A DNA stretch of 64,000 bases. Origin: Pseudoalteromonas prydzensis (lineage in GTDB: Bacteria; Pseudomonadota; Gammaproteobacteria; Enterobacterales; Alteromonadaceae). The DNA lies in NCBI RefSeq assembly GCF_011050055.1, contig NZ_DRGM01000133.1:1-64000 (forward strand). The letters are read 5' to 3'. Numbering within the stretch: the first letter of the stretch is position 1; every line of letters starts with the position of its first letter. Position numbers and translations under genes: made by a program. Shown here one piece after another: positions 17,849 through 27,303 of this stretch. The notes under the pieces are model-generated. The model was not told the origin of the DNA. It saw only the letters and a program-made list of their open reading frames with translations, and searched no databases.

Positions 17849-17907
17849 CTACTCTCTTTACAGTAGACCACAGTTAAGAAATGGACGAACCAAATCGGAG
17901 TAACCCA

Positions 17908-18876
17908 ATGAAATTTAAAAACCTCGTAGCCGCAATGAGTGTGGCAGTAACAACATTTGTATCTGCACAAGCAATTGCTGTCGATGCAGGCATGCCTGAA
18001 TATCAAAAAACCAGTGGTATTTCAGGTAACTTTTCATCTGTGGGCTCTGATACGTTAGCCAACATGATGACCTTTTGGGCGGAAGAATATAAGCGCATCT
18101 ATCCAAATGTGAATATTCAAATTCAAGCCGCAGGTTCATCAACTGCGCCGCCAGCATTAACGGAAGGTACTTCTAACTTTGGCCCGATGAGCCGCAGAAT
18201 GAAATCAAAAGAAATCGAAGCGTTTGAAAAGCGCTACGGTTATAAGCCAACAGAAGTACGCGTGGCTATCGATGCGCTGGCTGTATTTGTCCATAAAGAT
18301 AACCCAATTGAAGGCCTGCGCATTGACCAAATCGATGCGATTTTCTCTTCAACTCGCAAATGTGGTGCAAGCGCTGATGTAACCCGTTGGAGCGATGTTG
18401 GTTTAACGGGTGATTGGGCAGCTAAAGATGTTCAGCTTTACGGACGTAACTCTGTATCGGGTACTTATGGTTACTTTAAAAGCAAAGCGCTATGTAAAGG
18501 CGATTTCCGTAACAACGTGAATGAGCAACCTGGTTCTGCTTCTGTGGTACAGTCTATTTCGTCATCAGTGAACGCGATTGGTTACTCAGGTATCGGTTAT
18601 AAAACATCAGGTGTACGCACTGTGCCGCTAGCGAAAAAAGGCGACAACTTTGTTGATGCAACTCTTGAGAATGTAGCACAAGGTAAATACCCATTATCAC
18701 GCTTTTTATATGTGTATGTGAATAAACACCCGAACAAACCGCTTGCACCTATTGAAGCTGAGTTCTTAAAAATGGTGTTATCACTAGATGGCCAAAAAAT
18801 TGTAGAGAAAGATGGTTATGTGCCACTTTCAGGCAAGATGGCAATGAGCGAACTTAAGAAGCTAGGTCTGCTTTAA
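17908..18876 (+). CDS. pstS: PstS-family phosphate-binding periplasmic protein
   Basis: Periplasmic phosphate-binding protein of 322 residues. ATG 17908 is chosen because CGGAG sits 7 bp before it; an in-frame ATG 27 bp upstream has no ribosome site. The signal peptide ends around VSAQAIA. The mature chain shows phosphate-ligand segments [27 protein letters not shown] and [11 protein letters not shown]. It lies behind an extended Pho box and a terminator follows at once, so no pstCAB-phoU is linked here. It may be the main PstS of a split system or an extra high-affinity binder. Confidence 0.92.
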   Translation: MKFKNLVAAMSVAVTTFVSAQAIAVDAGMPEYQKTSGISGNFSSVGSDTLANMMTFWAEEYKRIYPNVNIQIQAAGSSTAPPALTEGTSNFGPMSRRMKSKEIEAFEKRYGYKPTEVRVAIDALAVFVHKDNPIEGLRIDQIDAIFSSTRKCGASADVTRWSDVGLTGDWAAKDVQLYGRNSVSGTYGYFKSKALCKGDFRNNVNEQPGSASVVQSISSSVNAIGYSGIGYKTSGVRTVPLAKKGDNFVDATLENVAQGKYPLSRFLYVYVNKHPNKPLAPIEAEFLKMVLSLDGQKIVEKDGYVPLSGKMAMSELKKLGLL

Positions 18877-18900
18877 ACTCAACGCCGACTATGAGTTAAT

Positions 18901-18934
18901 AAAAAACCGCGCAACATAAGTTGCGCGGTTTTTT
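18901..18934. terminator. bidirectional terminator between pstS and opgH
   Basis: A perfect stem, ACCGCGCAA/TTGCGCGGT, is flanked by an A run on the left and a T run on the right. It serves both the rightward pstS and the leftward opgH transcripts. Confidence 0.92.
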
Positions 18935-18978
18935 ATCTGCAGGTGTTTGGTTTGGCTGTGTTACAAGTAAAACACGGC

Positions 18979-20955
18979 TTAGCTAAACAGCTTCTTTTTG
19001 ATTTGCTGATGGGCATTTAAAACGCGTTTTCGTTTACTTAAACCTTGGCGTTTAAAACTTTGTATCGGCATTACGCTTGGTTGCTCTGGTGGCAATGCTG
19101 GGACTGTGAAATTAGCCAGCTCATCACTTGGTAAAGCAATTTCTTGCTCATGGACACGCAAAGCGGCAAGGGTGTCGTCATTATCAACTTCACTCGGGCA
19201 AATAAATATGCCCATTTTACGTAACCTAACGCCTAAGCCAATGCTGCTTGAGTAACGTACAATTGGCGCGGCCAAAATTAGCCCGACTAAAATAGGCGAT
19301 AACCACCAAAAGAATACTGGTGTAAAATAGTAAGCAATCCCCCCCCATGCAACGGCTACTAAGGTTGAAAAGAGCGTGTAACCAATTGCTTCTCGCCACG
19401 GCACCATGCGACCTGAGCGAGGCTGGGCATCCCAGCTTACTTTTTTACCTAAAAATACACACACCACAAAGTAACTATGAAAAACCATCATCAGTGGGGC
19501 AATGATTATCGCAAATACGGTCTCAATAATTGAGCCAAAAATTAACTTGAATGAGCCACCAAACTGTTTATTACGATGGATCAATGTAACAATTATGCCC
19601 ATTAATTTTGGTAATAGTAATAAAACAATAGTGACAAAAAGCAGTGAATTAATTAACTCTGTTTTAGCAATTTGCCAGGTCGGAAATAATTGATATGCCT
19701 GATTAAAATAAACATTACTATTTACGGCGCGGGTAACCGCATCGATGGTACTGAGCACCAGCATAGATAACCAAATTAATGATGAAATATATGCCGTTGC
19801 ACCTAACAAAAAGTGCAGTTTACTGATCATTTTTAAACCCGATGCAGGTAATAAACCTAAATGCTGAATATTACCTTGCACCCAGCGTCTATCGCGGATG
19901 GCGTAGTCTAAAATATTACTCGGTACTTCTTCGTAGCTGCCTTGTATATCGCTGAGCAATAACACATCCCAACCAGCACGATGCAGTAGTGAGGCTTCGA
20001 CAAAGTCATGGCTTAAAATTTCGCCGCCAAAGGGGGCATTACCTTTGAGCACTGGTAAGCCACAGCAATCAATAAAGGCTGCAACACGAATAATTGCATT
20101 ATGGCCCCAGTAGTTAGCGTGGTTGGTTTGCCAAAAAGCCGAACCCGTTGCTAGCATTGGACTATAAAGTACTGATGCAAACTGTAGAAAACGACCAAAG
20201 AAGGTATCTTGCCTAACAGGGATCGGGATCGTTTGAATAAGTCCAGCTTGCGGATTGTTGATCATGCTGCTGGTGAGCTCAAGCATACATTGACCCGTCA
20301 TGATGCTATCGGCATCAAGTACAATCATGTGCTCATAGTTACTGCCCCAACGCTCGCAAAAGTCAGTTAAGTTACCTACTTTACGGTGTTTGTTATCTTC
20401 GCGGCGGCGGTAAAAAGTTTGTTTGGCAAAGTCCCCTAGGCGCTCGCTCAAGGCATGCCACGCTTTTAGCTCATTGTTAGCTATTTCTTTATCTTGCGTA
20501 TCACTTAATAAGTAGAAATCAAAATGCGCAAATTGCGCTGTTTTTATCAGCGAGCGTAAGCTCACTTCAAAACCTGCGATAACTCGCTGCGTATCTTCAT
20601 TGTAGATAGGCATAACGACGGCAGTTCTGGTTTTACTCAATGCTTGCTCATCAATTTTGATGGCTTTTTGGCGCGTCAGTGTTAGCGGGTCAATTCTAAA
20701 TAGTTGTAAAATAAAGCCCATACAGCCACTGCAAAATGCGGTCACAATCCAAGTAAAGGTAATTGAAAACAGCGCCAGTAATGCATACTCAAGTGGAGTC
20801 ATACCATTTGAATTTAAAATATCAAACATGATCCACATACCGTAGGCTGAGATGGCTAACACTAACAGTGAAAATAACCATACGCGGGCCTTTTTGAAAG
20901 GCATTGCGGTGTTGCGCACCTTCTTGCTATTCGACGTCATTTGGATACCAGACAT
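18979..20955 (-). CDS. opgH: glucans biosynthesis glucosyltransferase OpgH
   Basis: Inner-membrane GT2 glucosyltransferase making the beta-1,2 glucan backbone of osmoregulated periplasmic glucans from UDP-glucose. 658 residues, with two N-terminal helices, a cytoplasmic catalytic domain (about 110-400) showing MIVLDADSIM, FVEASLLHRAGW and RDRRWVQGN (the D,D,D,RxxRW set), then several C-terminal helices (about 405-590). Shorter than the E. coli protein at the N-terminus. The ATG lies inside the end of opgG (29-nt overlap) with GAGG 9 nt upstream, which indicates translational coupling. Confidence 0.94.
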   Translation of the reverse strand: MSGIQMTSNSKKVRNTAMPFKKARVWLFSLLVLAISAYGMWIMFDILNSNGMTPLEYALLALFSITFTWIVTAFCSGCMGFILQLFRIDPLTLTRQKAIKIDEQALSKTRTAVVMPIYNEDTQRVIAGFEVSLRSLIKTAQFAHFDFYLLSDTQDKEIANNELKAWHALSERLGDFAKQTFYRRREDNKHRKVGNLTDFCERWGSNYEHMIVLDADSIMTGQCMLELTSSMINNPQAGLIQTIPIPVRQDTFFGRFLQFASVLYSPMLATGSAFWQTNHANYWGHNAIIRVAAFIDCCGLPVLKGNAPFGGEILSHDFVEASLLHRAGWDVLLLSDIQGSYEEVPSNILDYAIRDRRWVQGNIQHLGLLPASGLKMISKLHFLLGATAYISSLIWLSMLVLSTIDAVTRAVNSNVYFNQAYQLFPTWQIAKTELINSLLFVTIVLLLLPKLMGIIVTLIHRNKQFGGSFKLIFGSIIETVFAIIIAPLMMVFHSYFVVCVFLGKKVSWDAQPRSGRMVPWREAIGYTLFSTLVAVAWGGIAYYFTPVFFWWLSPILVGLILAAPIVRYSSSIGLGVRLRKMGIFICPSEVDNDDTLAALRVHEQEIALPSDELANFTVPALPPEQPSVMPIQSFKRQGLSKRKRVLNAHQQIKKKLFS

Positions 20956-22612
20956 AACTCCATACCTCGCTTACTTCTTTGTCACGTAGTGTTAATGATA
21001 AGCGCATATCGACTGGCTTATCTCCCTCTGGCGCGATTTTAAACGCAACACGCCATCCTTGATTATTCGGTAATTGTTGTACTGTTTTATCGCTGACTTC
21101 ACCTGAATTTAGAGTTAAATTAGCGAGCAATTTAATATTGGCCGATAAGTTATTAATTGTGTCACCGGTAAAATCGACCGTAAATTGACGATGGCTTTTT
21201 GGCGGTGGATTTTTTTCACCAGGCAAAGCCGCGCTGCCAATTCGAGTACGTAAAACATGGGCATTATTTTGACTCGCCAATACGGTGTTAAAGGTTGACA
21301 TTTTATAGCCAAAGCTCAGTGTTTCACCTGCTTTTAGTGGTTGCTCTGGCACCCAGTAACTGACAATATTGTCATTAGTTTCCGTATCTGTTGGTATTTC
21401 AACCAATTCAATCCGGCCATTACCCCATTGCTCTAGTGGCTCAATCCAGAGGCTAGGGCGAGCATGGTAATGTGCTTCCGTATCAAGGTAGTTATTAAAT
21501 TCACGATCACGCTGTGCTAGGCCAAAACCTTTTGGGTTATCATAACCAAATGAGGTTACGCTAAGCTGTTTTGGATTATTAAGTGCTCGCCAAATCCATT
21601 TATCATCTTGTGATTGCATTAATAAGCCATCAGAGTCATGCACTTCTGGTCGGTAATCATCAAAGAATTTAGTGCTATTTTCGCCGTGATAAAACATGCT
21701 GGTAAGTGGTGCAATACCGAGTTTTTTAATATCTTTACGGGCAAATATTTGCATCTGTGTTGTTATTTCAGTGTTAGTTGATGGGCTTATCTCAAATCGA
21801 TATGCACCGGTCACAGATGGGCTGTCTAATAACGCATAGAGCACAATATTAGTGTCTTCTGCTGTTGGCTTCACCAGCCAAAACTCTTTAAACACTGGGA
21901 ATTCTTCACCAGAACTAAGTGCAGTATCGACCGCTAGACCACGGGCTGAAATACCATACACTTGCTGCGGGCCAACCAAGCGAAAGTAAGAAGCACCTTG
22001 GAATACCGCGACCTCATCTTTGTACTCGTTATTATTAAGTGGAAAATGTAGTCGAAAACCAGCGTGACCTAATTGAGTGCTACCCAAAGCGGCGCTAATT
22101 TCCTGCTCAAGAGGAGCGGCAGTACCATCATAACGGTAGTAATCTGTTTTAAACGGCAGTTTTTGTACCTTGCCATCAGTACTCACTGTATTGATAGCGA
22201 TAGGATTTTTATAAAGAAAACCAGGGTGAAATAATTGCACTTCATACAAGCTTTGATCTTTCCAGATGGCATGATCTTGACGAAAACGAATAGACCTATA
22301 ATCTTGGTAGCTAATATTATTTAATGTATCTATAGCAATCTCAGGTGCAGCGATGTAGTCGTTTGCTGCTAACTGTTTCGCTCTTGCGGTGATCACCTCA
22401 AATAATCTTTCTGAAGGGATCGTAAGCAGCGTTGGTTTTTTTACGGATACAGGCGTCACTGTGTCTGGCTTTTTAGCCGGTACAGGTGTGTCTGGCTGTG
22501 TAATTGGCTCTTCTGCTGCACTTACATTACAAACACACAAAGCTAACAGTGCAGCTAGCACAGTATTTCTTTTAAATGATGGAGACAGAGCTGCTCGCGT
22601 TTTCGTTTCCAT
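20927..22612 (-). CDS. opgG: periplasmic glucan biosynthesis protein OpgG
   Basis: A 561-residue MdoG-family periplasmic protein needed to finish osmoregulated periplasmic glucans. It has an N-terminal signal (cleavage near NVSAAEE), then a Pro/Thr/Val/Lys-rich linker unusual for the family (about 32-65), then the all-beta OpgG fold. Family motifs include YQDYRSIRFR, FHPGFLYKNP, FKEFWLVKP and SLWIEPLEQWG. The ATG is preceded by AAAGGA. It is first in opgG-opgH. Close homologues carry glucan hydrolase or branching functions; the precise role here is inferred from the family. Confidence 0.93.
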   Translation of the reverse strand: METKTRAALSPSFKRNTVLAALLALCVCNVSAAEEPITQPDTPVPAKKPDTVTPVSVKKPTLLTIPSERLFEVITARAKQLAANDYIAAPEIAIDTLNNISYQDYRSIRFRQDHAIWKDQSLYEVQLFHPGFLYKNPIAINTVSTDGKVQKLPFKTDYYRYDGTAAPLEQEISAALGSTQLGHAGFRLHFPLNNNEYKDEVAVFQGASYFRLVGPQQVYGISARGLAVDTALSSGEEFPVFKEFWLVKPTAEDTNIVLYALLDSPSVTGAYRFEISPSTNTEITTQMQIFARKDIKKLGIAPLTSMFYHGENSTKFFDDYRPEVHDSDGLLMQSQDDKWIWRALNNPKQLSVTSFGYDNPKGFGLAQRDREFNNYLDTEAHYHARPSLWIEPLEQWGNGRIELVEIPTDTETNDNIVSYWVPEQPLKAGETLSFGYKMSTFNTVLASQNNAHVLRTRIGSAALPGEKNPPPKSHRQFTVDFTGDTINNLSANIKLLANLTLNSGEVSDKTVQQLPNNQGWRVAFKIAPEGDKPVDMRLSLTLRDKEVSEVWSYVWYPNDVE

Positions 22613-22924
22613 GAGGTTTCCTTTAGCCGTTACCTAGTTAATTTTAAATTTTGTGATAGTAGTTAGTCGCTTTTAATAAGTTACATTCACCTCAGCAAGC
22701 AATGAACATGAAATAAATACTTATATTTCAATGACTTTTTGTTTCAATTGTTATGTAGATGATGTATTTTCTTTGTATAAGCGGAAAATAATTACATGAG
22801 CTGTATGACTACTTCTTACTAATGTAAGTAGATGTTACTCGATGCAACCTTGCGCTAAGGTGAATGAGCAGGCAGTTACATAGATTTTGTTACAGGGTCA
22901 AGAAATTGCGATAAGCAGGAAGTG
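22613..22924. other. opgG upstream region without genes
   Basis: This AT-rich noncoding stretch between opgG and the small lipoprotein gene should contain the opgG promoter on the minus strand. I see no reading frame, RNA gene or repeat that I can support. Near 22800-22850 there are several ACTTACTAATGTAAGTAGATG-like short repeats that are too weak to call. Confidence 0.4.
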
Positions 22925-22956
22925 AACTTGCCAATTATTTGCACAATCGGCAAGTT
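22925..22956 (-). terminator. hairpin after the small lipoprotein gene
   Basis: AACTTGCC (22925-22932) and GGCAAGTT (22949-22956) make a perfect 8-bp stem 10 bp downstream of the lipoprotein stop on the minus strand. No strong T tract follows, so efficiency is uncertain. Confidence 0.5.
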
Positions 22957-22966
22957 AAGTGTTTAA

Positions 22967-23206
22967 TTATTGAGCATTACCTAATGCTTCAGCATTGGCT
23001 TTACATTGGTTGTAAGCTTCAATACATTTGGTGCTACAGACTTTATGAACCATACCTTCACCCGTACTTTGTTGCTCACAGTTTACTTCACATTGATAGT
23101 TTTGCTGAGCACACTGCTGCATTTCTGGGTTTTCTATTTGAGCTTGGCATCCAGCTAGCACACCAACACAAAGCGCAATGCTTGATAATTTTAGTAATGA
23201 ATTCAT
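22967..23206 (-). CDS. small twin-CX3C lipoprotein of unknown function
   Basis: A 79-residue predicted lipoprotein: signal peptide with lipobox LAGC, lipid Cys C20. The mature part has six Cys in a mirror-symmetric pattern: C32-X6-C39-X3-C43-X13-C57-X3-C61-X6-C68. This is a twin CX3C helical hairpin, which would form two or three disulfides across two antiparallel helices in the oxidising periplasm. The family was not recognised. It lies just after panC on the same strand, 18 bp past its stop, but its export makes a pantothenate role unlikely. It may share the transcript. A longer shadow frame on the other strand is not convincing. Confidence 0.75.
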   Translation of the reverse strand: MNSLLKLSSIALCVGVLAGCQAQIENPEMQQCAQQNYQCEVNCEQQSTGEGMVHKVCSTKCIEAYNQCKANAEALGNAQ

Positions 23207-23224
23207 GTTTATCCCTAACTATTG

Positions 23225-24076
23225 TTATTTAATATCAACTTGCAGGTTATCTATAAGCCTAACAGGACCTAAAAAAGCCGCAGCCAATATCACTAGATGA
23301 CTATCATTGAGTGTAGCTTTTTTTAAGGTATCGCGCTGAGCTATTTCAAAGTAATCCGGTTTGAGCCCTGCTTGTTGCAATCGTTGTTTAGCTTGTTGGC
23401 ATATTTCAGCAAAATCTCGTTGTCCAGCGTTTAGTTGCTCGGCACTCCAATTTAGCGTTCTAAATAGCTCTGTGGCGGTTTCTTTTTGAATATCTGATAA
23501 GTAACCATTACGAGAGCTCATTGCTAAACCTGAGACTTCACGGCTGGTTGCAACGCCAATGATCTCAACAGGAATAGATAAGTCGTGAGCCATGGTTTTA
23601 ATGACTTGTAATTGTTGAAAGTCTTTTTCACCAAAGCAGGCGTAATCGGGTTGCACTAAGTTAAATAATTTAGTTACCACAGTGGCTACACCGCGAAAAT
23701 GACCCGGACGTGAGCCACCACAATAGCCCATTGAAATACCTGGCACGTCAACAAAGCTTTGTGCATCCAAACCGTTAGGGTAAATAGCTTCTACTGTCGG
23801 TGTAAATACAATATCAGTCTCTAGTTCAGCAAGCCCTTGTTTATCAGCAATAAGGGTGCGCGGGTAGTTATCCAAATCTTCGTTTATGCCAAACTGCATT
23901 GGGTTAACGAAAATGCTCACCACGACTTTATCGGCGATGTTTTTAGCTTTTTCAACTAAAGAGAAGTGCCCTTGATGCAAGTTACCCATGGTTGGCACTA
24001 AGGCTACGCTCAGCCCAGCTTGACGCCATGCTTTAATTTGGCTACGTAAGGATTTTATTTCAGTGATCGACTGCAT
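23225..24076 (-). CDS. panC: pantothenate synthetase
   Basis: Joins pantoate and beta-alanine with ATP to give pantothenate, the coenzyme A precursor. 283 residues. The nucleotidyl-transferase HIGH-type motif is in [13 protein letters not shown] (about 30-42), substrate loop FVNPMQFG follows, [11 protein letters not shown] is near 150, and the KMSKS-like AMSSRNGYL is near 188. Its start touches the panB stop (1-nt overlap), so the two are coupled. The usual gene for beta-alanine supply, panD, is not in the window. Confidence 0.96.
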   Translation of the reverse strand: MQSITEIKSLRSQIKAWRQAGLSVALVPTMGNLHQGHFSLVEKAKNIADKVVVSIFVNPMQFGINEDLDNYPRTLIADKQGLAELETDIVFTPTVEAIYPNGLDAQSFVDVPGISMGYCGGSRPGHFRGVATVVTKLFNLVQPDYACFGEKDFQQLQVIKTMAHDLSIPVEIIGVATSREVSGLAMSSRNGYLSDIQKETATELFRTLNWSAEQLNAGQRDFAEICQQAKQRLQQAGLKPDYFEIAQRDTLKKATLNDSHLVILAAAFLGPVRLIDNLQVDIK

Positions 24077-24870
24077 TATTTAAACTCATGTTCCGTGCTT
24101 GGAAAAGCACCACTTTTAACGTCGTTACAATACTTTTTGACTGCATCTGGCATGTTGCCAGTTTCCAGTAAAAAGTTTTTAGAAAATTTAGGGATATAGC
24201 CCGCAGAAATACCTACTAAGTCATGCATAACGAGAATTTGGCCATCGGTTTGATTACCTGCACCAATACCAATGGTAGGAATATTAACCGCGTCAGTAAT
24301 TAATTTGGCAAGCTCAGATGGAATACATTCAAGTACCAGCATTTGTGCGCCCGCAGCTGCCAGTGCTTTGGCATCGCTGATCATTTTTTGTGCTTGCTGT
24401 TCACTACGACCTTGAATTTTAAAACCACCAAAAACGTGTACCGATTGCGGTGTTAAGCCTAAATGCCCACACACCGGAATACCTTGCTGAGTCAGCGCAA
24501 CAATTGAGTCATACAGCCATTCACCACCTTCAAGCTTGACCATGTTAGCGCCAGCGCGCATTAACTCAGCAGCGTTCTTACAGCTTTCTGCTGGGTTTGA
24601 ATAGGTCATAAATGGCATATCAGCAATGACGAATAACTCTCGGCTGCCGGCGCGTACACTGCGTGTATGGTAGGCAATTTCTTGGTTAGTAACAGCCAGC
24701 GTATCATCACCACCTTGTAACACCATGCCTAATGAATCACCAACTAAAATGACATCAACGCCGTTATCGTGAAATAACTTAGCAAAGCTGGCATCATAAG
24801 CTGTTAAAGCAGTAATTTTTTGCTGTTCTGCTTTCATTTTATTGAGCGTAGAAACGGTTATTTTAGACAT
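24076..24870 (-). CDS. panB: 3-methyl-2-oxobutanoate hydroxymethyltransferase
   Basis: Cytoplasmic TIM-barrel enzyme adding a hydroxymethyl group from methylene-tetrahydrofolate to ketoisovalerate, the first committed step to pantoate. 264 residues. Metal and substrate motifs [14 protein letters not shown] (about 38-51), [33 protein letters not shown] and IPTIGIGAG are intact. It lies between folK and panC on one strand. The folate gene next door fits the folate-dependent reaction. Confidence 0.96.
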   Translation of the reverse strand: MSKITVSTLNKMKAEQQKITALTAYDASFAKLFHDNGVDVILVGDSLGMVLQGGDDTLAVTNQEIAYHTRSVRAGSRELFVIADMPFMTYSNPAESCKNAAELMRAGANMVKLEGGEWLYDSIVALTQQGIPVCGHLGLTPQSVHVFGGFKIQGRSEQQAQKMISDAKALAAAGAQMLVLECIPSELAKLITDAVNIPTIGIGAGNQTDGQILVMHDLVGISAGYIPKFSKNFLLETGNMPDAVKKYCNDVKSGAFPSTEHEFK

Positions 24871-24901
24871 AGTATCCTCGTAGGCAACGGCCTGAAATTA
24901 A

Positions 24902-25387
24902 TTACAGAGGTAATTGGTGTAATTCGTTTAATGCCAAGGTAGCGGTAACACTGTGCAGGGGTGTTCCATTTGGCAGCGTAATATCTGGGGCGATTTCAAG
25001 TAGCGGATAGACTACAAACTCGCGCTCGGTTAAGCCATAGTGAGGCACAATTAGGCGCTCACTGTGAATGACCCGATCGCCAAATAATAAAATATCAATA
25101 TCTAGGGTGCGCGCCCCCCAGCGCTCGGCTTTACGTACTCTACCGTGCTGAAGTTCTATCTGTTGTGTTAAATCAAGCAGTTGCTCGGGTAATAAGGTGG
25201 TTTTAATTGCCGCGACAGCATTCACATAGTCAGGTTGATCTTGCGGGCCCATCGGCTTGCTGGCGTAATAGTGCGATACGCAAACAAATTCGCATTGGGC
25301 TAAAGTGTGTAAAGCCGCTACGGCGTTATCGAGTTGCTGACGTGGCGCGTTTAAATTAGCGCCTAAACCAAGATAGACTATTTCCAT
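24902..25387 (-). CDS. folK: 6-hydroxymethyl-7,8-dihydropterin pyrophosphokinase
   Basis: Transfers pyrophosphate from ATP to hydroxymethyl-dihydropterin in folate synthesis. 161 residues, normal length. Signatures are YLGLGANLNAP at the N-terminus, DQPDYVNAVA (about 53-62), ERWGARTLDIDILLFG (about 88-103, with the two metal-binding Asp) and VPHYGLTEREFVVYPLLEI. It starts 2 bp after the pcnB stop, so it is co-transcribed with pcnB as in E. coli. Confidence 0.95.
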   Translation of the reverse strand: MEIVYLGLGANLNAPRQQLDNAVAALHTLAQCEFVCVSHYYASKPMGPQDQPDYVNAVAAIKTTLLPEQLLDLTQQIELQHGRVRKAERWGARTLDIDILLFGDRVIHSERLIVPHYGLTEREFVVYPLLEIAPDITLPNGTPLHSVTATLALNELHQLPL

Positions 25388-25389
25388 GT

Positions 25390-26781
25390 TTATTCAGCCG
25401 TTGGCTTTGGGCTACGGCGGCGAGTACGACGACGGCCTTTTGTTGCGCCTTGGCTACCTAACGCTTTCACCATGTCTTTTTGGCCATTGATGTCTTGTTT
25501 TAAATAGTCAGTCCACCAATTTACTAATTCCTGATGTTGCTTTTCACCGGCTTCTACGCGCAATAGTAAAAAGTCATAGGCAGCTTTAAAGCGTGGTTGC
25601 TGGGTAAGGCGATATGCACGTTGCCCTGAGCGTTTATCTAAACGATGCTGAATATGCCAGATATCGCGAGCGCCAAGGGTAAAGCGTTTTGGTACGGCAA
25701 TATGCTGTGCGTTATCACTGAGTACTTTATTCATCCCTTGAGCAAACGCATCGTATTCAGAGAGTTGCTCTTGTTCTTGCAGTGCTTTAGTGATCTGCAA
25801 TAATGGGAACCATAACAATGCAGCAAAAATAAATGCTGGGGTTACTTTTTTCTCGGCATTAATGCGTTCATCGGTATTGCGGAACATCTGTTGAATTAAA
25901 GCGAATTCTAAGCCATCAGGGTTGCTATCTAAAATAGTATCAAGGGCGGGGAATAATGATTTGAAAAGGCCATATTTTCGAAGCATTAAAAAGTTTGCTT
26001 CTGCTTTACCATTTAAAAACAGCTTCAGTGTTTCTTCAAATAAACGCGCTGCAGGTATGTTATCTAACAGGTTTGCTAATTCTTTTAATGGTTGCTCGGT
26101 TGCCGGTGCAATTGACATATCCAGCTTAGTGGCAAAACGAACCGCGCGTAGCATACGCACAGGATCTTCACGGTAGCGGGTTGCTGGATCACCGATCATT
26201 TCGATTTGTCGGGCCTTGATCGCTGCTAAGCCATTAGCATAATCGTGGATTGAAAAGTCATTAATAGAGTAATACAACGCATTGATTGAAAAATCACGGC
26301 GTTCGGCATCTTCTTCAATACTACCAAACACGTTATCGCGTAGTAGCTGGCCTTGATCACTCGATTGGCTGATTTGGTTTTTATCTTCAGGCGCTTCGTG
26401 ATGACCGCGCATGGTGGCAACTTCGATAATTTCGCGACCAAACACAATATGCGCTAAGCGAAAGCGACGGCCAATTAAACGGCAATTACGAAATAGTTTT
26501 TTAACCTGATCAGGGGTGGCATTGGTGACCACGTCAAAATCTTTTGGTTGTTGACCTAACAAAATATCGCGAATACAACCACCAACGAGGTAGGCGTCAA
26601 AGCCACCGTCTTTAAGGCGATATAACACCTTGATTGCATTTGGGCTAAATTGTTTGCGAGAAATACCGTGCTCATTGCGTCCAACTATTAAAGGCTGCGC
26701 AGAGACTTGAGTATGTTCGGCTGTTGCAGAGGCGGTTGGGCCAATAATTTGCCGACAAAATTGAAAAAGCTTGGAAATAAT
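25390..26781 (-). CDS. pcnB: poly(A) polymerase I, probable AUU start
   Basis: Adds 3' poly(A) tails to RNA and so promotes decay. The nucleotidyltransferase domain has YLVGGCIRDILLGQQPKDFDVVTN, with catalytic DxD; RNA-binding helical domains and an Arg-rich tail (RGRRRTRRRSPK) separate it from CCA-adding enzymes. There is no ATG or GTG at a sensible place. A perfect AGGAG (26793-26789) precedes three consecutive ATT codons (26784-26776); the second has 7-nt spacing and is taken as start. E. coli pcnB is known to start at AUU, which limits its expression. A TTG at 26832 is in frame but badly spaced. Operon with folK. Confidence 0.9.
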   Translation of the reverse strand: MISKLFQFCRQIIGPTASATAEHTQVSAQPLIVGRNEHGISRKQFSPNAIKVLYRLKDGGFDAYLVGGCIRDILLGQQPKDFDVVTNATPDQVKKLFRNCRLIGRRFRLAHIVFGREIIEVATMRGHHEAPEDKNQISQSSDQGQLLRDNVFGSIEEDAERRDFSINALYYSINDFSIHDYANGLAAIKARQIEMIGDPATRYREDPVRMLRAVRFATKLDMSIAPATEQPLKELANLLDNIPAARLFEETLKLFLNGKAEANFLMLRKYGLFKSLFPALDTILDSNPDGLEFALIQQMFRNTDERINAEKKVTPAFIFAALLWFPLLQITKALQEQEQLSEYDAFAQGMNKVLSDNAQHIAVPKRFTLGARDIWHIQHRLDKRSGQRAYRLTQQPRFKAAYDFLLLRVEAGEKQHQELVNWWTDYLKQDINGQKDMVKALGSQGATKGRRRTRRRSPKPTAE

Positions 26782-27034
26782 AATCTGTCTCCTACAGAAT
26801 TCGGTTATTTGATGGACGCCATCAAAAATCAAACCAAGTATAGCCTCACTTTGCTATTAACTGCACATGTGTTGCGTTTACTTGGTAATACCTATGGTAT
26901 TAGAGTCTTGTTCATTCTAGTCAGTTAAACAGTCATTGCTAGGGTTAAAATTTTCTAGCACAACGATGCTGGAAATTATTATCCTGTTATTGGGCTACTT
27001 GACTGTTGCTATAATCGTGTACAACCTTAACGCA

Positions 27035-27205
27035 ATTGGTATTATACCAATCGACTTAAATATTTAACCATTCTAGCGGGCTAAATAAAGCGCTAACTGC
27101 GTTAGTAATTTTTCATGTAGAACAACTACATGTTAAAATTTCTGCCTTGTTATCACTGTATTTTTCTGTCGCTATAAATAGTCAGTAACTTAACACGATT
27201 GGTAT
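27035..27205. mobile_element. MITE-like palindromic intergenic element
   Basis: The element has ATACCAATCG (27044-27053) at its left end and the inverse CGATTGGTAT (27196-27205) at its right. The left end is itself part of the palindrome ATTGGTAT-T-ATACCAAT (27035-27051). Inside are CATGTAG/CTACATG (27114-27132) and CTAAC/GTTAG hairpins. It has no reading frame. The size, terminal inverted repeats and position between pcnB and gluQ suit a miniature inverted-repeat element, of the TACCAAT-ended type I associate with Alteromonadales genomes. The rest of the pcnB-gluQ gap (26833-27034) should hold the pcnB promoter. Confidence 0.6.
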
Positions 27206-27303
27206 TAATTAAATGAATTGCACATTTAAGGTGGGCTATCATATACCAGCACAGCTTAAAAATTAAGTTGAAGGCCTTAAAATTCACCATATTTAGTGAA
27301 TTT

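Noticed and set aside
22939-23232. 97-codon plus-strand frame opposite the small lipoprotein
   Set aside because: It is the antisense shadow of a gene with a clear lipobox and Cys pattern.
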